This document shows positions 34,299 through 42,828 of a stretch of 64,000 nucleotides of DNA, one piece after another (the stretch's first letter is position 1; each line of letters opens with the position of its first letter). Origin of the DNA: Flavobacterium soyae (GTDB lineage: Bacteria > Bacteroidota > Bacteroidia > Flavobacteriales > Flavobacteriaceae). The stretch is taken from the NCBI RefSeq assembly GCF_021245985.1, contig NZ_JAJQXA010000005.1:248001-312000 (forward strand). The letters are read 5' to 3'. The notes below the pieces were generated by a model that made no database searches, was not told the DNA's origin, and saw only the letters and a program-made list of their open reading frames with translations. The position numbers were made by a program, and so were the translations under genes.

Positions 34299-34386
34299 CA
34301 TTTTTTTTATTAAAAAATATTTGGATTTCATTTTAAAAGTAATAATTTTAATACGTTATTTAGGTTTTAATTTAATAGTCAAGATC

Positions 34387-34845
34387 ATGAAAAAAGTATT
34401 ATTACTGCTGGTTTTATTTTACTGCAGTTATTTAAGTGCTCAAAATGAAGTAGTAACACCACCGGAAAAAGTACGATTTACTTTTGAAAAAGAATACCCC
34501 AATAAAGCTGCTGTCTGGTCTATAGATTATGTTGGCGATGACAATGACGAAATTAGGTACGAAGCAAAATTTAATACAGACAAGAATACCAAAGCTCTTG
34601 CGGTTTATGATAATTTAGGGATTTTAAAAGCATATGAATTGCAAATTCCGCTAAGTCAATTACCTCAAAAAGCACAGAGTTATTTAAAGAAAAATTACGC
34701 ACCAAAAGCGATTAAGGAAATCGCTGTGATAGTAAATGATAAAAATAAAACCACTTATGAAGTGGGTATTGAAAAAGACTCCAGATTTTATGATGTTGTT
34801 TTCGATCAAAATGGAGGTTTTGATGTAATCATCGAAAAAAATTAA
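34387..34845 (+). CDS. PepSY-like secreted protein (copy 1)
   Basis: 152 residues from the ATG at 34387, with signal peptide KKVLLLLVLFYCSYLSAQ. Two PepSY-like (DUF2874 type) half-repeats: VRFTFEKEYPNKAAVWSIDY with YEAKF, then LPQKAQSYLKKNYAPKAIKE with TYEVGIEKDSRFYDVVFD. Such proteins are periplasmic and small, proposed to bind or inhibit peptidases or to act as sensors. It follows the response regulator at 88 bases and is paralogous to the next gene. The upstream frame from 34321 lacks a signal. Confidence 0.8.
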   Translation: MKKVLLLLVLFYCSYLSAQNEVVTPPEKVRFTFEKEYPNKAAVWSIDYVGDDNDEIRYEAKFNTDKNTKALAVYDNLGILKAYELQIPLSQLPQKAQSYLKKNYAPKAIKEIAVIVNDKNKTTYEVGIEKDSRFYDVVFDQNGGFDVIIEKN

Positions 34846-34882
34846 AAAGTACACTTACTAATTCAATTATATTTAAAACGGC

Positions 34883-34913
34883 AAACCCGACAAGTTTAAA
34901 GCTTGTTGGGTTT
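34883..34913 (+). terminator. Terminator between the two PepSY-like genes
   Basis: AAACCCGACAAG (34883-34894) pairs with CTTGTTGGGTTT (34902-34913) through one G-T pair, followed by TGTTTTTT. Confidence 0.8.
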
Positions 34914-35020
34914 TGTTTTTTCTATTAGAAAATATTCTAATAATTTAATTTTTTAGTTAATTATAAATGTAGTAATTTTACTACTTTATTTACATTATGT
35001 TTAATTTTATAAATATTACT

Positions 35021-35545
35021 ATGAAAAAACTTTTATTATTTAAAACCTTACTATGCTTTAATTTTTTAATAGGGCAGCAAAGTATCCTGCTTCCTTCAGA
35101 AAATATAGTAAAGGCATTTGAAAAACAATATCCACAGAAAAAACCAATTTGGTCTATGGAATATGGCAAGAATGAAAATGATATTTATTTTGCAGCAAAA
35201 TTTACAACCACAGGCAAAACACAGGCATATGCAGTTTATGATAGTGATGCAAATTTTAAAGCTTACAAAGAACAGATCTCAAGCGCTAAATTACCACAAG
35301 CAGTACTGGCTTATCTGGATGCTAATTACCCTGCTAAATCAACCGCAAAATCAAGTTCAAAATCAAAAAGTAAGTCAAAAACTAAAACTAAAGCAGCACC
35401 CGCTGCACCTGTAAGAGAAGCTTATTCTGTTGTTGATGCTAAAAACAAAACAACTTATGAGGTGAAAGCTGTAAAAGATGGAAAAAATTATAATCTCATT
35501 TTTGATACAGATGGGAACTTAATTAAAACAATTCAAATAGGCTAA
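35021..35545 (+). CDS. PepSY-like secreted protein (copy 2) with Ser/Lys linker
   Basis: 174 residues from the ATG at 35021, signal peptide up to about IGQ. It has the same two PepSY-like halves as copy 1 (VKAFEKQYPQKKPIWSMEYG; LPQAVLAYLDANYPAKS; TYEVKAVKDGKNYNLIFDTD), but between them is an inserted low-complexity linker (SSKSKSKSKTKTKAAPAAP) of about 25 residues. Because copy 1 ends with its own terminator, copy 2 may have its own promoter. Tandem duplication is clear from order and length. Confidence 0.8.
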   Translation: MKKLLLFKTLLCFNFLIGQQSILLPSENIVKAFEKQYPQKKPIWSMEYGKNENDIYFAAKFTTTGKTQAYAVYDSDANFKAYKEQISSAKLPQAVLAYLDANYPAKSTAKSSSKSKSKSKTKTKAAPAAPVREAYSVVDAKNKTTYEVKAVKDGKNYNLIFDTDGNLIKTIQIG

Positions 35546-35567
35546 AAAAATACTCGTTTACAACAGC

Positions 35568-35613
35568 AAACCCGACAGGTTTTTATCCCGAGGTTTCGGG
35601 GACTGTCGGGTTT
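35568..35613. terminator. Bidirectional terminator with nested hairpin
   Basis: AAACCCGACAG (35568-35578) pairs with CTGTCGGGTTT (35603-35613), enclosing a second stem CCCGA/TCGGG at 35587-35600. It sits between convergent genes (PepSY copy 2 and the SDR). The arm sequence is shared with the terminator at 34883. Confidence 0.75.
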
Positions 35614-35634
35614 AATTCTTAACGTAAATAAGAT

Positions 35635-36399
35635 TTACAAATTCATTCCGCCAGAAGCTTCAATACGCTGCGCATTTACCCAGCGTGCATCTTCTGTGCA
35701 TAAAAAGGCAACAACACCGCCAATATCGTCTGGTAAACCAACTCTTCCTAAAGCTGTAATTGAGGCTAAGTTTTTGTTTAATTGTTCGTTATCACGAACA
35801 ACGCCTCCGCCAAAATCAGTTTCAATCGCACCCGGAGCAACAACATTTGCCCTGATTTTTCTTTCGCCTAATTCTTTTGCCTGATATTTTGTTAACGTCT
35901 CGATTGCACCTTTCATAGAAGCATAAGCGGCATAACCTGGAAATGAAAATCTGGCTAAACCAGTTGAAATATTTACAATTCCGCCGCCGTCGTTCATTAC
36001 GTTCAAAGCTTTTTGAGTTAAGAAAAACGGGCCTTTAAATTGAATATTAGTCAATTGGTCAAACTCTGCTTCAGTAGTTCCTGCGAATGAATTATGAATT
36101 CCAATTCCGGCATTGTTTACTAAAAAATCAAATTTATCAGTATTGAAAATGCTTTTTAAAGTCGAAGAAATACTTTCAAAAAAGCTATCAAAAGTATGAG
36201 AATCTCCTACATTCAATTGAAGTGATGCCGCTTTTTGACCTAAACTTTCAATTTCTTTTACAACTGCGTCTGCTTCTTCTTTTTTGCTGTTATAAGTAAT
36301 GATAACGTCAAGTCCTTTTTTTGCAATTGCAATTGCCATATTTTTCCCTAAACCTCTGCTTCCTCCTGTAACCAGAGCTATTTTTGTATTTACTGCCAT
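35635..36399 (-). CDS. Short-chain dehydrogenase/reductase (classical SDR)
   Basis: 254 residues. NAD(P)-binding TGGSRGLG at 11-18, NNAG at 95-98, catalytic S145, Y159 and K163 in YASMK, and the closing GGVVAFLCTEDARWVNAQRIEASGG. Tyr/Lys/Ser are all in place, so it is active in principle. Substrate unknown; its length and the end motif resemble 3-oxoacyl-reductase-like or glucose dehydrogenase-like SDRs. Confidence 0.88.
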   Translation of the reverse strand: MAVNTKIALVTGGSRGLGKNMAIAIAKKGLDVIITYNSKKEEADAVVKEIESLGQKAASLQLNVGDSHTFDSFFESISSTLKSIFNTDKFDFLVNNAGIGIHNSFAGTTEAEFDQLTNIQFKGPFFLTQKALNVMNDGGGIVNISTGLARFSFPGYAAYASMKGAIETLTKYQAKELGERKIRANVVAPGAIETDFGGGVVRDNEQLNKNLASITALGRVGLPDDIGGVVAFLCTEDARWVNAQRIEASGGMNL

Positions 36400-36492
36400 A
36401 TTTATTTAATTGTAAATTGTTAATTATTAATTGTGAATTGTTTTTTTCTGTCAGTCTGAGCGAAGTCGAAGATCCCGCACAGTATGATTTTT

Positions 36493-36675
36493 TTTAAACA
36501 CATAGAAACATAGGTTTTATTTTGATTTGAAAAGATTATAAAAAGAAACTAGTTTCTAACTCATAGCGATGTGTTTAGTTGTCTTTATAATTTCTTGTTG
36601 CTATTTCTCTGTTTGTTTAGATAAAATGAAATGCCTTTTATGCGTTTACAATAACTATGTTTCTATGTGTTTAAA
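36493..36675. mobile_element. MITE-like element with 21-bp terminal inverted repeats, copy 1
   Basis: TTTAAACACATAGAAACATAG at 36493-36513 is exactly complementary to 36655-36675. The 183-bp body has no gene. A diverged relative lies at 62732-62886 and shares gattt-aaaagat-tataaaaagaaac and gaaa-gccttttat inside, with the same termini. Non-autonomous transposon or palindromic repeat; no transposase is in the window. Confidence 0.6.
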
Positions 36676-36685
36676 TAAAAATTAA

Positions 36686-37408
36686 TTAAGAGTGCATTGC
36701 ATTAAAATGATTTCTCAAATCTTCTGCGCTTGCGTTTAATCTCGTTTCGCTGGTTCCAAAAGTAAGTTCCGGTTTTCCATCTTTTAATTGTTCAAAAATA
36801 GATTCGATAAAACTGCTTACGCTTGGATGTGCATCGTGTAAACCAACTCCGCCAAGGTCTGTATTCAATGCAGGTGGAATAATTTCGATTACTTCGATAT
36901 TTTTAGCTTTTAATAAATGACGAAGAGAAAGCGTAAACGATCTAAAAAATGCTTTTGTAGCCGAATAAACCGGAACTTTTGCAAAAGGCGAAAATGCCAG
37001 TCCAGAAGTTACATTCATTACTGTTGTTAAAGATTTCAATTCAATAAATAGGGAAGTTAAATGCAGCGGCGCTTCAATATTAGTGTTGATTTCTGCCTTC
37101 ATGCTTTTGTAGAAATCAGCATCTGTAACAGAAACCCATTTTTGAATTCCCGCGTTGTTAATTAATACGTTTAAATCAGGATGATTTTCTGTAATCCATT
37201 TATAAAGTGCGATTCTCTCTTCTTCTAAAGATAAGTCACATACTTTTGTGATTACGGAAGGAAATTTTGCTTTTGCTTCATTTAAAACAGATTCTCTTCT
37301 GCCGCAGATAATTACAGTATTATTTTCCTGAATAAATCTTTCAGTAAGTCCAAGTCCAATTCCGCTTGCACCGCCTGTTATTAAAATTTTGTTGTTTGAT
37401 AAATTCAT
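36686..37408 (-). CDS. Short-chain dehydrogenase (DltE-like SDR)
   Basis: 240 residues. TGGASGIG at 11-18, NNAG at 84-87, S135, Y148 and K152 (YSATK). The overall pattern (FIELKSLTTVMNVTSGLAFSP, VPVYSATKAFFRSFTLSLR, IIPPALNTDLG) is that of DltE-like oxidoreductases. It is next to an AraC regulator gene on the same strand, 310 bases upstream, so a regulator-target relation is possible. Confidence 0.85.
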   Translation of the reverse strand: MNLSNNKILITGGASGIGLGLTERFIQENNTVIICGRRESVLNEAKAKFPSVITKVCDLSLEEERIALYKWITENHPDLNVLINNAGIQKWVSVTDADFYKSMKAEINTNIEAPLHLTSLFIELKSLTTVMNVTSGLAFSPFAKVPVYSATKAFFRSFTLSLRHLLKAKNIEVIEIIPPALNTDLGGVGLHDAHPSVSSFIESIFEQLKDGKPELTFGTSETRLNASAEDLRNHFNAMHS

Positions 37409-37588
37409 CTTTTCGATCTTTTAAATTGATAAGACAAAGGTAGGAGTGAAGTAGTGTTGGGGAATTGTAAATATCAAACCGATGTTTGCGAAATTCAAAT
37501 CAGATGTAAATGAAATTCCAATTTTTTAAAATTCCAAATTCCAATTCTGATTATTACTCGCTTAAATAAAAATTCTCATTTTATGTCA

Positions 37589-37667
37589 TCCTGAGCGAAG
37601 TCGAAGGACACGCAAAGTAGGACGTACTGTATGGACTCAGCATGAGATCCTTCGACTTCGCTCAGGA
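37589..37667. repeat. 20-bp perfect inverted repeat (CTGAGCGAAGTCGAAG family)
   Basis: TCCTGAGCGAAGTCGAAGGA at 37589-37608 is exactly complementary to 37648-37667. The same core also occurs at 11.11 kb and singly at 36.45 kb. The rest of the 310-bp spacer between the SDR and AraC genes holds no ORF. Confidence 0.65.
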
Positions 37668-37718
37668 GGACAAGCTTTGCGACAATCTAAAATCTAAACT
37701 CTGCAATCTAAAATAATT

Positions 37719-38642
37719 CTACAATCTAAAAGCCAGCGGCGTTAAAGTAGTTTGTTTTTTAAAAAAGTTAGAAAAATGTGCTAATTCCTCAAAACCAAGA
37801 GAATAAGCGATTTCAGAAATATTCCAATCCGTTTGTTTTAAAAGGATTTTTGCTTCGTTTGTTAATCTTGTGCTGATTAATTCTGTTGTGGTTTTTCCGG
37901 TATTTTCCTTTAATACCTTATTTAAATGATTGACGTGAACAGATAATCTCGCAGCAAAATCCTTTGCGGTTCTTAATTCTAATCGCTGATGCGGAGATTC
38001 TATTGGGAATTGTCTTTCTAATAATTCTGCAAATAAAGAGGAAACTCTCGCAGCAGAATTATGTTTAGAATATAGAGCAGTTATAGGCTGTAATTTTTGC
38101 CCGAAGTGAATTAGTTCAGCCACATAATTTCTGATTAAATCATATTTATAGATATAATCGGAATTAATTTCTTTTTGTATTTTATTGAAAATCAATGTAA
38201 CTTCTTCGACTTCTTCATCTGATAATTGAAAAATAGGATAACCGTCTGAGGCAAAAATAGGAAGTTCGTCTAAGTCGATTCCGCTTTTGGCTTTTGATAA
38301 AAATTCACTTGTAAAAACGCAAAACTGTCCAGATTGGCTGGTGTCTTGCGGAACGTAATTGTATGGGATTTTTGGTGTAGCAAATAACAATCCTTGTTTT
38401 TCTATTTCGATTATTTTATCAGCATATTCGGCTCTGTTATGACCTCTTATTAAACTTATTTTGTAATAAGCTCTTCTGTCATAAGGCATAACTGATTTTC
38501 CCTGAAGTCGTTCCAGAAGTTCTTTTATATCAAAAACATTAAAATGACCAATCTCTTTTTGAATGTCATTTGGCAGTAGTGAATTAGGTTCAATCGTTGA
38601 GCCTTCGGTAATATCCTGGTAAAATGAATCTAGGGATTTCAT
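37719..38642 (-). CDS. AraC-family transcriptional regulator
   Basis: 307 residues. An N-terminal cupin-like sensing half (FATPKIPYNYVPQ, GQFCVFTSEFLSKAKSG) precedes two C-terminal helix-turn-helices: DFAARLSVHVNHLNKVLKEN and DWNISEIAYSLGFEELAHFS with the family end FFKKQTTLTPLAFRL. It likely activates or represses the neighbouring SDR genes. Confidence 0.88.
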   Translation of the reverse strand: MKSLDSFYQDITEGSTIEPNSLLPNDIQKEIGHFNVFDIKELLERLQGKSVMPYDRRAYYKISLIRGHNRAEYADKIIEIEKQGLLFATPKIPYNYVPQDTSQSGQFCVFTSEFLSKAKSGIDLDELPIFASDGYPIFQLSDEEVEEVTLIFNKIQKEINSDYIYKYDLIRNYVAELIHFGQKLQPITALYSKHNSAARVSSLFAELLERQFPIESPHQRLELRTAKDFAARLSVHVNHLNKVLKENTGKTTTELISTRLTNEAKILLKQTDWNISEIAYSLGFEELAHFSNFFKKQTTLTPLAFRL

Positions 38643-38690
38643 ATGTGCGAATTGTAAAATTCAAATATACGAAAAAATAAGCTTCGTGAG

Positions 38691-38783
38691 TTTAACCGCA
38701 AAGAGCGTAAAGATTTACGCAAAGCACGCTATTTTATTTCTTTGCGAACCTTGCGAAAAAACCTTGCGAACTTTGCGGTTAAA
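38691..38783. repeat. Intergenic element with 13-bp terminal inverted repeats
   Basis: TTTAACCGCAAAG at 38691-38703 and CTTTGCGGTTAAA at 38771-38783 are exact complements; between them are acgcaaag/ctttgcg and cttgcgaa words. The right arm includes the stop codon of the RNA-ligase-like gene (38779), so the element forms the 3' end of that transcript. Confidence 0.55.
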
Positions 38784-39342
38784 ATAAAGTCCCCTGAACA
38801 AACTCTGGCTCAGGATTACTTCCAAATAAAAAAGTATCAATTACAAAAAACTGTTTTTTAACAGGATCAAGTTCTCGAAGTACAATTTCCTTGCATGAAA
38901 AATCAATATCGATTGTAGTGAAAAGCTGTGATGCTATTTTAAGATTTTCAGGCGTTAATTTCCTTCCAATCGACATATGCGGATCGTCACTCTTTTTAAG
39001 TTTTAAAGGTTTTAAAGATTCCTGAATCTTTTTCATAATGGGTTTCAGGTTATTTTTTGATTCTTCATTTGGAGCTATATAAAATGCTCCGGCATTGTCA
39101 TACGAACCAAAATGATCTAAATGAACTTGGAAAGGAGTAAAAGTATCGCAAACTTTAAAAAGCTTTTGTTTGTATTTATCAATTTCAGATTCGGTAATTG
39201 TGAATTCGCAAATTGTAATATGCCCAACAGAATTACTGCTGTTGTACCAATCAATTTTGCTTTTTAAATAATTCTTCATCGTTTTGATAGAATCAATGAC
39301 ATCTTGTGAAGGATAAATGGCAGCAGAATACTTTTTCTCCAT
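38779..39342 (-). CDS. 2',5'-RNA ligase family protein (2H phosphoesterase)
   Basis: 187 residues with the two histidine motifs of the 2H superfamily: H41-I-T43 (VGHITICEF) and H122-M-S124 (DPHMSIGR). Members open 2',3'-cyclic phosphates or ligate RNA ends. The spacing of about 80 residues is normal. Its position beside a broken alginate-porin gene seems accidental. Confidence 0.85.
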   Translation of the reverse strand: MEKKYSAAIYPSQDVIDSIKTMKNYLKSKIDWYNSSNSVGHITICEFTITESEIDKYKQKLFKVCDTFTPFQVHLDHFGSYDNAGAFYIAPNEESKNNLKPIMKKIQESLKPLKLKKSDDPHMSIGRKLTPENLKIASQLFTTIDIDFSCKEIVLRELDPVKKQFFVIDTFLFGSNPEPEFVQGTLF

Positions 39343-39369
39343 GATATTTGGATTTTGAGTTACACAAAT

Positions 39370-40339
39370 TTAGAGTTTAAATTGTGCTGTCAAAGCGGTT
39401 ATAAAAATAATCTTTTCCAGATCCGGTTTCTTTTAAAAATGCATCTGCATCAAACCAGGATCCTTCAACAGAAACGGTTTAAAAAGGATTTACATTGTAA
39501 TCAAAATTTGCAATTAATTGAGTTCCTATAAAACGTTCGGTTGTGTTGTCCCCAGAATATGAAAGCTGCATGTTGGGGGCATATAAACTGCCGTGAATAG
39601 AACTTCTCCGGAAAACATCATAATCAATTTGGAAGCCTAATTTTTCGGTTAAATCTAAAGCAATTGACAGGTGAATGTCAATTAAGTTTGATGGGCCAAT
39701 TAAGCCGGCTAAACCGAAATAAGCGCCTTTTTGATACAACGGATTAAAAGCCTGTAATTTATTGCCATTACTGTTTTTATCTCCGGAAATGAATTCGGTT
39801 TTTAAACCAATTCCTGGATTGAATTTTACATTTTCAAAAGTATACGATGTGTTAGATGAAAGTGTCCACGCGGAAATATTTTGAGTATTGATTTTTCCGA
39901 ATTGGTACAATCCTTCAAAATCATATTTCCAGTTTCCTTTTGTTTTCCAAATTCTTGTTCCTAGTAGAATGTCTGGTTTCTTCGCCAATAGCGTTATCAA
40001 AAACGGCGTGATTTTTCATAAACCTAAATAATACAAATCGATATTTTGAATAAATAAAGTTAACTGCTGATTTTTAGTTTGAATAAAATCAACATCTAAT
40101 ATGCCTGATGAAAATTGAGTTCGTTTTCATCAACCGGACTCGGATCAATTTTACTATTTGCTAAACTGCTTTGGAATTCAATAAAAGTTCTGAATCTTTC
40201 TAAATGAATATTGGCATTTAGTAAGTATCTTGACGATAAATAGCTGTCGCCGCCAGAGGTTTCATCGCAGCTTTTGGGAAACTGTTTTTTGTTGTGCATT
40301 TGCAGAAAAAATGATCAATAATCGGGATGTATTTTTCAT
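39370..40339 (-). pseudogene. Alginate-export-type outer-membrane porin gene, multiply broken
   Basis: The signal peptide (ATG at 40339, reading MKNTSRLLIIFSANAQQKTV) is in one frame. GGDSYLSSRYLLNANIHLER and its continuation to about 40096 are in another, ending in a stop. VFDNAIGEETRHS (about 40000) is in a third and joins GTRIWKTKGNWKYDFEGLYQ by frameshift. That frame runs to an in-frame TAA at 39479, continues as TVSVEGSWFDADAFLKETGS, and a last shift restores IFITALTAQFKL with stop at 39370. RHS-x-GTR-W, W-YDFEG-YQFG and the C-terminal FKL strand are alginate_exp features. The middle region (about 150-200 residues by family length) is missing. Confidence 0.82.
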
Positions 40340-40340
40340 A

Positions 40341-40451
40341 TTAGTTTTTTTGGTAACCTCCAAAGTAATTTACAGGACTCCAATCTGGAATTGCTTTTGG
40401 TGCTTTTTGGGCAAAGGTTCTAAATTCATTATCAGCGAAATAAAAATGACA
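40341..40451 (-). pseudogene. 3' remnant of an unidentified gene
   Basis: Directly upstream of the porin pseudogene the minus strand reads HFYFADNEFRTFAQKAPKAI, then PDWSPVNYFGGYQKN and a stop at 40341-40343, two bases before the porin ATG. It looks like the true C-terminus of a former upstream gene in the same operon. I do not recognise the family, and no upstream part of the frame is coding. Confidence 0.4.
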
Positions 40452-40647
40452 CACTGATTTTACTGATTTGCTTTGCAAAGACGCAGATTTACACAGATTT
40501 TTATTTATGCTGATTAATAAGTTTTAAATCCGTTTTTATCCGCGTTTTCGTGATAGAGAATCCGTTTCATCTGCGTTCAACTAGATTTTCGGACTTGGTT
40601 TTTGAGAAAATCCAATAATGAATTTTAAAATAGAAAAATACTGGTAC

Positions 40648-40962
40648 CTAAATTTTTCCTTTTAGATGTAATCGGTGGAGAATTTCTGATTTTAATAATC
40701 CGCTTCCTCCGCCAAAATGTTCAATTACTTCAACTTCCGGCTGCTGTTTTAAGCAAAATGAAGTAAATTCTTTTTCGATATGGTCTTCGATTCCGGAACT
40801 CAAAAGAACAACATCGATTTTGTTATTTTGAAAATATTCCTGAGCTTCTTTTTCATTGTTGAAAGAAACTGCATTCCAATCTTCATATGCGTTTACAAGG
40901 CGAAGTAAAATGGCCAGAATCGCTTCATTTTTTCCGAGTAATAAGAATTCAAGAGTTTTCAT
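40648..40962 (-). CDS. Small receiver-like hypothetical protein
   Basis: 104 residues with an alternating alpha/beta pattern (KTLEFLLLGKN, AVSFNNEKEAQEYFQNNKID, VVLLSSGIEDHIEKEF) that recalls a truncated response-regulator receiver fold, but no phosphoacceptor Asp is evident (VVLLSSG where FLD would be). A glycine run (EHFGGGSGLL) follows. Function unknown. Confidence 0.65.
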   Translation of the reverse strand: MKTLEFLLLGKNEAILAILLRLVNAYEDWNAVSFNNEKEAQEYFQNNKIDVVLLSSGIEDHIEKEFTSFCLKQQPEVEVIEHFGGGSGLLKSEILHRLHLKGKI

Positions 40963-41410
40963 TTTTTTTATTTTTAAAGTTTCTAAGATACTGAGGTTCT
41001 AAGATTGTAAGTTTTCTTTTCTATTTGTTTCAGTTTTTGACAGAACTTGTAATCTACTATGCAAATTTATTTCTTTCATTACGGTTTCAACTTAATCTAG
41101 AACAAGAAAGGTTCTAAGATTTAAAAAAAACTTAGAACCTCAGAATCTTAGAACCTTAGCAGATTTTAAAAAAAATATACGGGAAACCCGTAATGGGGGC
41201 TCAAAAGGCTGTATTAGATTTGTCCTGTTGAGATTCTGAGATAATGATTTACGTACTGCTTTTTAAATTATTCCTGTTAAAAGATCTTAATGGTTAAACT
41301 GTTTTTGGAGAAAACAATTTTTTTAATTTTTTAAAAATTTGACATATTCACTTTATCATGGGTAACTTGTAGAAATTTGCAAATAATACAACAAATGTCT
41401 AAATTTTTTA
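40963..41410. other. Gene-free spacer with CTAAG-type repeats
   Basis: Holds paired copies of ggttctaagat / atcttagaacc (about 40980-41010 and 41100-41160), the repeat family of 0.3 and 1.95 kb. TAGATTTG at 41215-41222 has the form of a -7 element but lacks an obvious -33 partner. No ORF was found. Confidence 0.5.
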
Positions 41411-41412
41411 TA

Positions 41413-41463
41413 GGTTTTTAGATTAGGGTACTACTTAGCCCCTATCTAAAAGCCTTTTTTTTG
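41413..41463 (+). terminator. Hairpin with a T-run on the plus strand
   Basis: TTTTAGAT/ATCTAAAA with inner GGG/CCC, extended by AGG/CCT, is followed by TTTTTTTT on the plus strand. The adjacent gene (esterase, ends 41482) is on the minus strand, where the trailing bases ATAAAAAATTT are a poor terminator. It may end an unseen plus-strand RNA. Confidence 0.5.
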
Positions 41464-41481
41464 CTTAATATTTTTTTGATT

Positions 41482-42423
41482 TTAGTTATAGCCGTTTGCT
41501 CTTAGCCATTCTTCGCAGTCTCTTGTCCAATATTTGCTGGTATCGTTTACGCCTAAACCAAAACCATGGCCTCCTTTTTCATATAAATGTAACTCCGCGG
41601 TAACACCATTTTTTTTAAGCGCTAAATAATAATCAATACTGTTTTCCGGTAAAACGACCGTATCATCTGTGGCGTGGATTAAAAAAGCGGGAGGTGTTTT
41701 TGCAGTAACTTTCTTTTCGTTTGAAAATGAATCTATTAAATCTTGTGAAGCATTATTTCCCAGTAAATTAATCTGTGATCCTTTGTGCGTAATATCATTT
41801 TGCATTGAAATTACAGGATAAATCAAAAGAGAAAAATCTGGTCGCGCACTTACTTTGTAGACAGATTCATAGATTTTATCATCATAATGAGTAGACAGGG
41901 CAGCAGCTAAATGTCCGCCGGCAGAAAAGCCTAAAATTCCAATTTTGTTTGGATCAATGTTCCATTTTGCTGCATTTTGTCTTACGCAGCGAACCGCTTC
42001 CTGTGCGTCTTGCAATGGGCCAACGTTTTTGTTTTTCATTATTAAATCACTTGGAAGCCGGTATTTCAATACAAAAGCCGGAATACCTAAACTATTAAAC
42101 CATTGCGCCACTTTTGTACCTTCTTTATCAATCGCTAAATGCTGGTATCCGCCGCCGGGAAGAATAATTACTGCAGTCTGATTTGGTTTTGTTACATTAG
42201 GGAAAAACGCTGTTAAAGTAGGAATTGTAACTAAACTGGTACTTTGTACTTTTCTCTCATTAGTGATTTCTTTCTCTTTATAATCTGCTGCTTTAATTTC
42301 ATCAGGAATTTTATTCCAAAGCGGAATTACCTGATTCTGCGCATTGATATTGAACTGTATAGCTGTAAAAAACATGAAAGCTAATACAGTTTGTTGAAAA
42401 TATTGATTTTTTGATTTTTTCAA
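41482..42423 (-). CDS. Secreted alpha/beta-hydrolase (acetylxylan/feruloyl-esterase-like)
   Basis: 313 residues with signal peptide ending near INAQ (residue 29). Oxyanion-hole GGG at 90-92, nucleophile S167 in GFSAGGH, D254 and H286 (GGHGFGLG) complete a catalytic triad. It resembles BD-FAE-type carbohydrate esterases of the CE1/CE7-like group that remove acetyl or acyl groups from plant polysaccharide. It stands beside, and in opposite direction to, the pectin/uronate locus, and is probably functionally linked to it. Confidence 0.82.
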   Translation of the reverse strand: MKKSKNQYFQQTVLAFMFFTAIQFNINAQNQVIPLWNKIPDEIKAADYKEKEITNERKVQSTSLVTIPTLTAFFPNVTKPNQTAVIILPGGGYQHLAIDKEGTKVAQWFNSLGIPAFVLKYRLPSDLIMKNKNVGPLQDAQEAVRCVRQNAAKWNIDPNKIGILGFSAGGHLAAALSTHYDDKIYESVYKVSARPDFSLLIYPVISMQNDITHKGSQINLLGNNASQDLIDSFSNEKKVTAKTPPAFLIHATDDTVVLPENSIDYYLALKKNGVTAELHLYEKGGHGFGLGVNDTSKYWTRDCEEWLRANGYN

Positions 42424-42678
42424 TGTTAAATTTAATTAGTTGTTTTACAATTGTTTACTCGTTTGTTCCGGCTGGTTTACAAATTTCGATTTGAATAAAT
42501 GAAAGATAAATAATAACAATTTGAATGGGATAAAATCCTGGGACAATTTTACTCCTAAATAAGGATAAATTTCGCCTGTTAGCTTTTAACAAATATATTG
42601 TTTAATGTTTAATTTTGAGTTCTTTTTTTTGTGCAATGTCTTAAATTTGACACATAAAATAATTTTATATATAATTTA

Positions 42679-42709
42679 TTTGGAATATAAAGATTAAAAA
42701 CTATATTTG
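42679..42709 (+). promoter_or_regulatory. exuT promoter
   Basis: TTTG (42679-42682), 19-bp spacer, TATATTTG (42702-42709): an exact match to the Bacteroidota consensus. The first gene start is 119 bases downstream, leaving a leader of about 110 nucleotides. The rest of the 405-bp spacer upstream (42424-42678) holds no gene. Confidence 0.85.
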
Positions 42710-42723
42710 TGCAATCGATTACA
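42710..42723 (+). promoter_or_regulatory. LacI-family operator at exuT
   Basis: TGCAATCGATTACA starts on the base after the -7 element, over the transcription start. Perfect except for one base pair (C/A) in the 14-bp dyad. It is shared with the sites at 44455, 54103 and 54268. Confidence 0.8.
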
Positions 42724-42828
42724 TTACTGCAGTTCTATAATTTTAATCTGTTGATTCTAATGTGTTTAAATTATGCATTTTGTGTATAGATTTTAAAATT
42801 AAAATATCTAACTATAATAACCATAAAC

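Noticed and set aside
36493..36675. Insertion sequence with transposase
   Set aside because: The element is under 200 bp and has no ORF; only the terminal repeats qualify it as a MITE-like element.
42710..42723. ATCGAT palindrome as a Crp site
   Set aside because: Crp sites are TGTGA-N6-TCACA; the ATCGAT-centred 14-mer and adjacent lacI gene fit a LacI operator.
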